Assembly: GCA_934359535.1 (NCBI GenBank)
Contig: CAKRLN010000151.1
Coordinates: 1-5,706, forward strand
DNA length: 5,706 nucleotides
From: an uncultured Lachnospiraceae bacterium
Lineage (GTDB): Bacteria > Bacillota > Clostridia > Lachnospirales > Lachnospiraceae
Reading direction: 5' to 3'
Numbering within the stretch: position 1 is the first letter of the stretch; each line of letters opens with the position of its first letter. Made by a program: the position numbers and the translations under genes. Shown piece after piece: positions 1 through 5,310 of this stretch. The notes beneath the pieces were generated by a model. The model worked only from the letters and a program-made list of their open reading frames with translations. It was not told the DNA's origin and did not search any database.

Positions 1-3
1 AGC

Positions 4-24
4 GACACGTAGCGAAAGCGTGTC
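4..24. other. Small hairpin upstream of rhaA, possible end of an upstream unit
   Basis: GACACG (4-9) is the exact reverse complement of CGTGTC (19-24), with a 9-base loop containing GCGAAAGC. A run of five T begins at 33, eight bases after the stem, which is further than in a standard intrinsic terminator. The stretch 1-116 has no complete gene. Frame 2 is open from base 2 to a TGA at 59-61 and could be the tail of an upstream protein; frame 1 stops at 10-12. I could not find a convincing -10/-35 pair before rhaA, so rhaA may be transcribed from further upstream. The function of the hairpin is uncertain. Confidence 0.35.
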
Positions 25-116
25 TTCGAAGATTTTTGTCACTTTGAACAATAAAATGTGAGTAAAAGAGAGTTTCGAAATTATCTAACAAATAAGCACA
101 AAAAAGGAGAAGAATT

Positions 117-1367
117 ATGACAGGCTATGAAGCAGCAAAAGAAAAATACAAAGCACTTGGTGTGGACACCGACAAAGCAATCGAAACATTGAAGAAGGTT
201 CCGGTTTCCCTGCACTGCTGGCAGCTCGATGACGTAATCGGCTTTGACAATGACGGAGGACTGACCGGAGGAATCCAGACAACCGGAAATTATCCGGGAC
301 GCGCAAAAACACCGGAGCAGCTGATGGCGGACATGGAAGAGGCCATGAAGCTGATGCCGGGATGTGCAAAATTAAATATCCATGCTTCCTATGCGATCTT
401 TGAGCCGGGCGAATTTGCAGACCGCGATGCCTTAGAGCCAAAGCATTTTGCAAAATGGGTGGAATTTGCAAAAAAACACCATATGGGAATCGATTTTAAC
501 CCGACCTTTTTCTCTCATGAAAAGGTAAAGGACGGACTGACCTTATCAAGCCCGGACGATGAGACAAGAAAATTCTGGATCAACCACGGAAAAGCATGCA
601 TCCGCATTTCGGAGTATTTTGCCAAAGAAACCGGAATGCCATGTGTCATGAATATCTGGACTGGTGATGGCTTTAAGGATGTTCCAGCGGACCGCATGGG
701 ACCGCGTATGCGCTACAAGGATTCCATCGAGCAGATCTTATCCGAGCCATATGATAAAAATCTTGTAAAACCATGTGTAGAGTCTAAGGTATTTGGAATC
801 GGTGTGGAATCCTATACCGTGGGATCGGCAGAATTTACCTTAAGCTTTGCTGCACTTCACGATGGCTGCATGCCGCTTATGGACAACGGACATTATCATC
901 CGATGGAGTATGTATCCGACAAGATTCCAGCAATGCTTTGCTTCTATCCGGAGTTTGCGCTTCATATTACAAGAGGTGTGCGCTGGGATTCCGACCATGT
1001 TCTGATCGTAGATGATGAGACAAAAGAGATGGCAAAAGAGATCGTAAGAAATGATGCACTTGACCGTGTATACATGGCACTCGATTACTTTGACGCAAGC
1101 ATCAACCGGATCTCGGCACTTGCAACCGGTTTTAGAAGCTGGCAGAAGGCACTTCTTATGGCACTGTGCACACCGAATGCGATGTTAAAGGAGCTTCAGG
1201 ATACGAACCAGATGAGTAAGCTTATGGTTATGCAGGAGGCAGTAAAAATGCTTCCGATCGGTGAAGTATGGGAAGAGTACTGCAGAAGAGAAGGCGTTGC
1301 CGATGACCTGCACTTCTATGATGAGATCGAGAAGTACGAAAAAGACGTTTTATCGAAGAGAAATTAA
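117..1367 (+). CDS. rhaA: L-rhamnose isomerase
   Basis: Cytoplasmic, metal-dependent (Mn2+) aldose-ketose isomerase that converts L-rhamnose to L-rhamnulose, the first step of rhamnose breakdown. The 416-residue product is close to the 419 residues of E. coli RhaA and aligns along its whole length from memory. Recognisable blocks are PVSLHCWQ (29-36), LTGGIQTTGNYPG (49-61), GIDFNPTFFSH (124-134), ESKVFGIGVESYTVGS (222-237) and RGVRWDSDH (286-294). The metal ligands H262, D294 and D296 of E. coli correspond to H259, D291 and D293 here, all offset by three. The start is supported by AGGAGA at 105-110, six bases before the ATG. rhaD follows after 91 bases on the same strand. Nothing is truncated, and I see no alternative identity of comparable strength. 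Confidence 0.97.
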   Translation: MTGYEAAKEKYKALGVDTDKAIETLKKVPVSLHCWQLDDVIGFDNDGGLTGGIQTTGNYPGRAKTPEQLMADMEEAMKLMPGCAKLNIHASYAIFEPGEFADRDALEPKHFAKWVEFAKKHHMGIDFNPTFFSHEKVKDGLTLSSPDDETRKFWINHGKACIRISEYFAKETGMPCVMNIWTGDGFKDVPADRMGPRMRYKDSIEQILSEPYDKNLVKPCVESKVFGIGVESYTVGSAEFTLSFAALHDGCMPLMDNGHYHPMEYVSDKIPAMLCFYPEFALHITRGVRWDSDHVLIVDDETKEMAKEIVRNDALDRVYMALDYFDASINRISALATGFRSWQKALLMALCTPNAMLKELQDTNQMSKLMVMQEAVKMLPIGEVWEEYCRREGVADDLHFYDEIEKYEKDVLSKRN

Positions 1368-1458
1368 TGAAGGCAGATCATTGCGAAATTTACAGAAATT
1401 ATAAGATTGGAAGAATTTCCAGGTTGTCTATGAATGAAAGAGAAAGAAGGACTATAAA

Positions 1459-2280
1459 ATGAAATTTTTAGATGCAGAATTTGTACAGGGATTTATCCGC
1501 ATGGCAAACGATGGATGGGAGCAGGGCTGGCATGAAAGAAACGGCGGAAACCTTTCCTACCGTGTAAAACCGGAAGAGGTGGAATCAGTAAAAGAGAACT
1601 TTGATGCAAAGGAATGGCAGCCGATCGGAACATCGGTTCCAAATCTGGCAGGCGAGTACTTCCTCGTAACCGGAAGCGGCAAATATTTCCGTAATGTTAT
1701 CATCAAACCGGAGGATTCCATCTGTATGATCGAGCTTGATGACAAGGGTGAGAATTACCGTATCGTATGGGGACTGGTAAACGGTGGAAGACCAACTTCT
1801 GAGCTTCCGAGCCACCTGATGAATCTCGAAGTAAAGAAGTTGCAGAATCCGAACTACCGTGTTGTCTACCATGCACATACGACAAATATCATCGCTTTAA
1901 CCTTTGTCCTTCCGCTGGAAGATAAAGTATTTACAAGGGAGCTCTGGGAGATGGCAACCGAGTGTCCAGTCGTATTCCCAGCAGGAATCGGCGTTGTTCC
2001 GTGGATGGTTCCGGGCGGAAAAGAGATCGCGGTTGCGACAAGTGAGCTGATGAAAAAATACGACCTTGCAATCTGGGCACATCACGGCATGTTTGCGGCC
2101 GGAGAGGATTTTGACTTAACCTTCGGTCTGATGCATACCGCAGAAAAATCCGCTGAGATCCTTGTGAAGATGCTTTCCATGAGACCGGACAAGCTTCAGA
2201 CGATCACACCGGACAACTTCCGCCATCTGGCAAAAGACTTTCACGTAACACTGCCGGAAGAATTTTTATATGAGAAATAA
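1459..2280 (+). CDS. rhaD: L-rhamnulose-1-phosphate aldolase
   Basis: Zinc-dependent class II aldolase of the aldolase/adducin family. It cleaves L-rhamnulose-1-phosphate to dihydroxyacetone phosphate and L-lactaldehyde in the cytoplasm. The 273-residue length matches E. coli RhaD (274). The N-terminal block WHERNGGNLSYR (24-35) is the substrate/phosphate loop typical of the enzyme. The expected active-site residues are present: E115 in PTSELPSH (acid/base), H138 and H140 in the HAH motif, and H209 in HHG as the third zinc ligand; AEKSAEILVK (228-237) is also conserved. A purine-rich site, AAGAAGGA (1444-1451), precedes the start by seven bases. It lies between rhaA and fucO, so the order follows the pathway with the kinase step missing. 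The C-terminus is ordinary, with no sign of a microcompartment targeting extension. Confidence 0.96.
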   Translation: MKFLDAEFVQGFIRMANDGWEQGWHERNGGNLSYRVKPEEVESVKENFDAKEWQPIGTSVPNLAGEYFLVTGSGKYFRNVIIKPEDSICMIELDDKGENYRIVWGLVNGGRPTSELPSHLMNLEVKKLQNPNYRVVYHAHTTNIIALTFVLPLEDKVFTRELWEMATECPVVFPAGIGVVPWMVPGGKEIAVATSELMKKYDLAIWAHHGMFAAGEDFDLTFGLMHTAEKSAEILVKMLSMRPDKLQTITPDNFRHLAKDFHVTLPEEFLYEK

Positions 2281-2286
2281 AATGTG

Positions 2287-2314
2287 TTGACAATTTGCAC
2301 GAAAATATTATGAT
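2287..2314 (+). promoter_or_regulatory. Probable sigma-A promoter of fucO
   Basis: A perfect -35 hexamer TTGACA (2287-2292) is followed after 16 bases by TATGAT (2309-2314), which matches the -10 consensus at five of six positions. This predicts transcription starting near 2321, about 40 bases before the fucO ATG. It sits between rhaD and fucO, so fucO can probably be transcribed apart from rhaA-rhaD. That would make sense because lactaldehyde is also produced from L-fucose. The hexamers are seen directly; activity is inferred. Confidence 0.65.
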
Positions 2315-2336
2315 AATGATATAGAAACAGTGCAAA
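2294..2336. repeat. Inverted repeat spanning the fucO -10 region
   Basis: TTTGCAC (2294-2300) and GTGCAAA (2330-2336) are exact 7-base inverted copies with 29 bases between them. The left arm starts one base after the -35 hexamer and the right arm lies in the predicted 5' leader, so the pair brackets the -10 element. It could be a split operator or a coincidence. A small palindrome, ATTAT-G-ATAAT (2307-2317), sits between the arms over the -10 itself. I do not recognise the cognate regulator. Confidence 0.4.
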
Positions 2337-2360
2337 ATGATGAAAAAGGAGGACGAACCT

Positions 2361-3509
2361 ATGGCAAACAGATTTGTATTAAATGAGATTTCTTATCACG
2401 GAGCAGGCGCAATCCAGGATATTGCGGCAGAATCAACAGGAAGAGGCTTCAAAAAAGCCTTTGTATGCTCCGATCCGGATCTTGTAAAATTCGGAGTAAC
2501 AAAAAAGGTTTTAGATGTACTGGAAAAGGCTGGCATCGCCTATGATCTGTATTCGAACATCAAACCAAATCCAACAGTGGAAAATGTACAGACCGGTGTT
2601 GCAGCATTCAAAAAATCCGAGGCAGATTATATCGTAGCGATCGGTGGCGGATCTTCCATGGATACAGCAAAAGCGATCGGTATTATTATTGCAAATCCGG
2701 AATTTGAGGATGTGGTAAGCTTAGAGGGGGTTGCACCGACTAAAAATAAATCGGTTCCGATCTTTGCTGTACCGACAACAGCAGGAACCGCAGCTGAGGT
2801 AACGATCAATTATGTTATTACTGATGCTGAGAAAAACCGCAAGATGGTATGCGTTGATCCAAAGGATATCCCGGTTGTAGCATTTGTTGACCCGGATATG
2901 ATGTCGACCATGCCAAAGGGATTGACTGCAGCAACCGGTATGGATGCGCTGACGCACGCAATCGAAGGTTATATTACCGCAGGAGCATGGGAGTTATCCG
3001 ATATGTTCCACTTAAAGGCAATCGAGATCATTTCCCGTTCCCTCCGCGCAGCAGTAGAGAATAAGCCGGAAGGAAGAGCTGATATGGCTCTTGGCGAGTA
3101 TGTAGCCGGTATGGGATTTTCCAATGTCGGACTTGGAATCGTACATTCCATGGCACATCCGCTTGGCGCATTATATGATACGCCGCACGGTGTCGCAAAT
3201 GCGATCATCCTTCCAACCGGAATGGAATATAATGCACCGGTTTCCGGTGAAAAATACCGTGAAATCGCACGCGCAATGGGCGTGGAGGGTGTCGATGACA
3301 TGACACAGGAAGAGTACCGCAAAGCAGCAATCGATGCAGTTAAGAAGCTGTCCGCAGATGTTGGAATCCCGGCAGACTTAAAGGATATTGTAAAGAAAGA
3401 GGACATTCCGTTCCTTGCACAGTCTGCATACGATGATGCATGCAGACCGGGAAATCCAAGAGAGACCAGTGTAGAAGAAATCACAAAATTATACGAATCC
3501 CTCCTGTAA
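2361..3509 (+). CDS. fucO: Lactaldehyde reductase (L-1,2-propanediol oxidoreductase)
   Basis: Iron-activated group III alcohol dehydrogenase that reduces L-lactaldehyde to 1,2-propanediol with NADH, regenerating NAD+ during rhamnose or fucose fermentation. The start is set at 2361 rather than the in-frame ATGs at 2337 and 2340. AAGGAGG (2346-2352) lies eight bases before 2361, inside the longer reading frame, and the resulting 382 residues begin MANRFVLNE, like E. coli FucO (MANRMILNE) and of the same length. The N-terminal Rossmann-like half carries GGGS (95-98) and D38, which aligns with the aspartate that favours NAD over NADP. The iron ligands D195, H199, H262 and H276 match the E. coli set. 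The blocks PTTAGTAAEVTINYVIT (138-154) and GFSNVGLGIVHSMAHPLGA (252-270) are diagnostic. It completes the pathway after RhaD. No clear terminator follows it. Confidence 0.95.
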   Translation: MANRFVLNEISYHGAGAIQDIAAESTGRGFKKAFVCSDPDLVKFGVTKKVLDVLEKAGIAYDLYSNIKPNPTVENVQTGVAAFKKSEADYIVAIGGGSSMDTAKAIGIIIANPEFEDVVSLEGVAPTKNKSVPIFAVPTTAGTAAEVTINYVITDAEKNRKMVCVDPKDIPVVAFVDPDMMSTMPKGLTAATGMDALTHAIEGYITAGAWELSDMFHLKAIEIISRSLRAAVENKPEGRADMALGEYVAGMGFSNVGLGIVHSMAHPLGALYDTPHGVANAIILPTGMEYNAPVSGEKYREIARAMGVEGVDDMTQEEYRKAAIDAVKKLSADVGIPADLKDIVKKEDIPFLAQSAYDDACRPGNPRETSVEEITKLYESLL

Positions 3510-3550
3510 TTTATTATTTTTATCAATCCAAACCAGTCCTTTTGGGACGA

Positions 3551-3703
3551 TCATATGTTTACTCTCTCCAGTTGATACTCCTTTGTGGAACAGCCATATT
3601 TCTGATAAAATTTCTTATAAAAAAATGAAACATTTTTATAACCGGCTTCGTGTGCAGTCTCTGCCACGGAGCCGGTTGTCGTTTCTGACAACCGGGCATT
3701 CAT
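3551..3703 (-). pseudogene. Truncated AraC-family regulator remnant (C-terminal HTH)
   Basis: The minus strand is open for 50 codons from 3703 to a TGA at 3551-3553 and reads as the second helix-turn-helix of an AraC/XylS-family activator. SVAETAHEAGY (residues 12-22) matches the usual pattern S-[VI]-x-E-I-A-x-x-[VA]-G-[YF], and SFFYKKFYQKYG (26-37) matches the FxxxF-KK-x-G block, followed by CSTKEY. Full members are about 250-300 residues, so the N-terminal sensor domain and first HTH are gone; an in-frame TAA lies at 3713-3715 and the sequence beyond is A/T-rich and non-coding. Drift is visible at conserved places: T16 where Ile is usual and T40 where Pro is usual. No ribosome binding site precedes the ATG. 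It points toward fucO, so it may once have been a regulator of the rhamnose genes; that is inference. The family call rests on motif recognition alone. Confidence 0.8.
3640..3695. repeat. Two overlapping, mutually exclusive hairpins
   Basis: Arm A (3640-3652) pairs with arm B (3665-3677) in a 13-base stem with one G-T wobble, capped by an inner GCAG/CTGC stem (3654-3657 with 3661-3664). The end of B also belongs to a perfect 9-base stem, CCGGTTGTC (3672-3680) with GACAACCGG (3687-3695), with loop GTTTCT. Bases 3672-3677 are shared, so only one full stem can form at a time, as in attenuators. No T-run follows directly: T5 at 3703-3707 is eight bases past the second stem. The structure lies within the AraC remnant. 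It may act as a weak terminator for fucO or block read-through, but this is unproven. Confidence 0.5.
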
Positions 3704-3728
3704 TTTTAAAAATTAGGAATAAATGTAA

Positions 3729-3806
3729 GAATAATGTTACAAAACGCAAGAAAAAAGATGGAATAATGTTACAGAACACATTGAATAATTTAGGAAAAAT
3801 GTTATA
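3729..3806 (+). repeat. Three spaced copies of a GAATAATGTTACA-like motif
   Basis: GAATAATGTTACA occurs exactly at 3729-3741 and 3761-3773, starts 32 bases apart. A third, diverged copy (GAAAAATGTTATA, 3794-3806) begins 33 bases later and overlaps the -10 element of the ATPase promoter. The first two are also similar just downstream (AAAACGC against GAACAC). Spacing near three helical turns puts the copies on one face of the DNA, which suggests repeated binding by one protein. There are no spacer/repeat properties of a CRISPR array. Confidence 0.5.
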
Positions 3807-3808
3807 AT
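3781..3808 (+). promoter_or_regulatory. Sigma-A promoter with extended -10 for the ATPase gene
   Basis: TTGAAT (3781-3786) and a perfect TATAAT (3803-3808) are separated by 16 bases, and TG at 3800-3801 makes the extended -10 form TGTTATAAT. Transcription is predicted to begin near A3815, giving a very short leader of about 16 bases. This is the best-formed -10 region in the window, so the ATPase gene is probably transcribed independently of the rhamnose genes. Confidence 0.75.
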
Positions 3809-3817
3809 ACTAGCATT

Positions 3818-3829
3818 AGGGGGTGATCC
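3818..3829 (+). promoter_or_regulatory. Unusually long ribosome binding site of the ATPase gene
   Basis: AGGGGGTGATCC matches the complement of the Firmicute 16S rRNA 3' end (AGGAGGTGATCC) at 11 of 12 positions, and the one difference can still form a G-U pair. The GGGGG core lies seven bases before ATG 3831, which fixes that start. Confidence 0.8.
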
Positions 3830-3830
3830 A

Positions 3831-5186
3831 ATGCTGAAAAGAGAAATATCCGACCGGCTATCTTCCTGGAAAAAGGAGAAGAAAAAGAAAGCACTGTGTA
3901 TTATCGGGGCAAGACAGATTGGGAAGACAACTGCAATCCGGGAATTTGCCAAAAAAGAATACGAAAATTTTGTTGAGATCAATTTTATATTAGACCGGGG
4001 AGCCGGGAAAATCTTTGCAGGAAAGCTGGATGCGGACACAATCATTGAAAACATTACAGCATTTAAGATGCAGAAACTGGAACCGGGAAAGACACTGATT
4101 TTTTTTGATGAAATACAGGAATGTCCGAATGCAAGATGTGCAGTCAAGTTTCTTATTGAAGATGGAAGGTTCGATTATATCGAATCAGGCTCTCAGCTTG
4201 GGGTAAAATACAAGGAGGTTCCATCCTATGCGGTTGGGTTTGAAGAGATTGTTTATATGTACCCGATGAATCTGAAAGAGTTCTTAAAAGCGAATGGGTT
4301 GCAGGATTCAACATTCACAAAGCTTGAACGCTGTTATGAAAAACATGAAATGGTTCCTCCGGCCATGCATGAAACGTTATTAAAGCTTTTTGCAGCTTAT
4401 ATTGTCGTTGGCGGAATGCCGGACGTTGTACAGACTTATGTGAATACCCATGATATTGGAAAAGTGATTCAGATACAGAGAAGTATCCTTGAACTGTACC
4501 GGCAGGACATTTCCAAGTATGCGCAAGGCAATGAAAAAATCAAAATAAAAGCAATATTTGACAGTATTGCGTCTCAGTTAGATGACAAAAACAGAAGATT
4601 TATTTTGAACCGGATTGATGAAAACGGCAGGATGAACCGTTATGAAAATGCTTTTTTGTGGCTGAGCGATGCAGGTGTGGCACTGCCATCTTATAATGTT
4701 ACAGAGCCGCAGCCACCGCTACAGCTGAATGAGAAACGAAATCTGTTTAAGCTTTTTATGGGGGATACCGGACTGTTATGCGCTTCCTGTATGGAAAATA
4801 TCCAGTTTGAACTTTTGCAGGGGAATATGGAAGTAAATATGGGAAGTATTCTGGAGAATATCTTTGCGCAGTCAGTAAAGAGTTATGGATTTTCTTTAAA
4901 TTATTTTGAGTCGAAAAAATATGGAGAACTCGATTTTGTGATACAGAATGGATTGAAAATTGATCTTCTGGAGATCAAATCCGGAAATGATTATAAGAAG
5001 CATCCGGCATTGAATAAGGTTTCAGCTGTTTCCAACTGGAAATTTGGAAGAAAAATCGTTTTTTGCAGAGGAAACGTGGAAGAAAAAGAAGGAATCGAAT
5101 ATTTCCCTTGGTATATGGTGATGTTTTATCAGCCCCAGAAAGAACCGGAAAGCTTTGTGTATGAAGTAGATTTATCGGGAATATAA
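3831..5186 (+). CDS. AAA-type ATPase with C-terminal DUF4143 domain
   Basis: A complete 451-residue protein of the common prokaryotic family that joins an N-terminal AAA_14-like ATPase to a C-terminal DUF4143 region. Walker A is GARQIGKT (26-33, K32 and T33) and Walker B is LIFFDEIQ (89-96, D93/E94), followed by SGSQLG (119-124), the usual post-Walker B strand. IVVGGMPDVVQTYV (191-204) and the stretch around 210-290 form the linking helical region. Near the C-terminus GELDFV (365-370) and LEIKSG (380-385) give D368...E381-x-K383, the layout of a PD-(D/E)XK nuclease-like fold. No signal peptide or membrane segment is apparent. The biological role of the family is poorly defined; proposals include DNA-related functions, and no substrate can be given. 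It has its own promoter, is more A/T-rich than the rha genes, and no partner gene is adjacent, which fits an independently acquired gene. Confidence 0.88.
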   Translation: MLKREISDRLSSWKKEKKKKALCIIGARQIGKTTAIREFAKKEYENFVEINFILDRGAGKIFAGKLDADTIIENITAFKMQKLEPGKTLIFFDEIQECPNARCAVKFLIEDGRFDYIESGSQLGVKYKEVPSYAVGFEEIVYMYPMNLKEFLKANGLQDSTFTKLERCYEKHEMVPPAMHETLLKLFAAYIVVGGMPDVVQTYVNTHDIGKVIQIQRSILELYRQDISKYAQGNEKIKIKAIFDSIASQLDDKNRRFILNRIDENGRMNRYENAFLWLSDAGVALPSYNVTEPQPPLQLNEKRNLFKLFMGDTGLLCASCMENIQFELLQGNMEVNMGSILENIFAQSVKSYGFSLNYFESKKYGELDFVIQNGLKIDLLEIKSGNDYKKHPALNKVSAVSNWKFGRKIVFCRGNVEEKEGIEYFPWYMVMFYQPQKEPESFVYEVDLSGI

Positions 5187-5203
5187 AAAATATCGCATAA
5201 TCC

Positions 5204-5241
5204 ATATCAAATTGATATAGATAGAATCAAAATAATTGATT
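5204..5241. repeat. Pair of ATCAA/TTGAT dyads upstream of the phosphoketolase gene
   Basis: ATATCAA-A-TTGATAT (5204-5218) is a perfect palindrome with 7-base arms. AATCAA (5225-5230) and TTGATT (5236-5241) form a second dyad with a 5-base centre. Both use the half-site ATCAA/TTGAT, and their centres are 22 bases apart, about two helical turns. No T-run follows, so a terminator for the ATPase gene is unlikely. Paired operators just upstream of the predicted phosphoketolase promoter are the more attractive reading, although A/T-rich dyads arise easily by chance. Confidence 0.45.
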
Positions 5242-5269
5242 TTACGCATGACATTGTATGTGTTATCCT
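5241..5269 (+). promoter_or_regulatory. Tentative promoter of the phosphoketolase gene
   Basis: TTTACG (5241-5246), 17 bases, then TATCCT (5264-5269) preceded by TG at 5261-5262 gives a weak extended -10 promoter. The -10 keeps TAT and the final T. Predicted transcription would start near 5276, about 35 bases before the ATG. The hexamers are imperfect, so another promoter is possible. Confidence 0.35.
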
Positions 5270-5310
5270 AACCTCGTCAAAAAGTTAACGAAATAATCAG
5301 GAGGACGCAT

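Noticed and set aside
2337..2360. Longer fucO start at the paired ATGs
   Set aside because: The eight extra codons contain the ribosome binding site for the downstream ATG, and known FucO proteins begin at the MAN residues.
117..3509. Bacterial microcompartment-linked rhamnose pathway
   Set aside because: No shell protein genes and no terminal encapsulation peptides on RhaD or FucO are visible.
2969..3526. Open frame of 185 codons on the minus strand opposite fucO
   Set aside because: It lies wholly against a gene with full family agreement, has no recognisable motifs, and is the expected antisense shadow of its codon pattern.
3536..3548. GTCC/GGAC hairpin shortly after fucO as a terminator
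   Set aside because: The stem has only four pairs and no T-run follows it.
3729..3806. CRISPR array
   Set aside because: Repeats are only 13 bases, the third is degenerate, and they overlap promoter elements; no cas genes are present.
3583..3807. Plus-strand open frame of 74 codons after fucO
   Set aside because: It runs through the opposite strand of the AraC remnant and the ATPase promoter, is rich in Lys/Asn from A-rich DNA, and lacks a ribosome binding site.
5283..5296. Catabolite-response (cre) site in the phosphoketolase leader
   Set aside because: It matches the AACG core but misses three defined consensus positions, within what chance would give.
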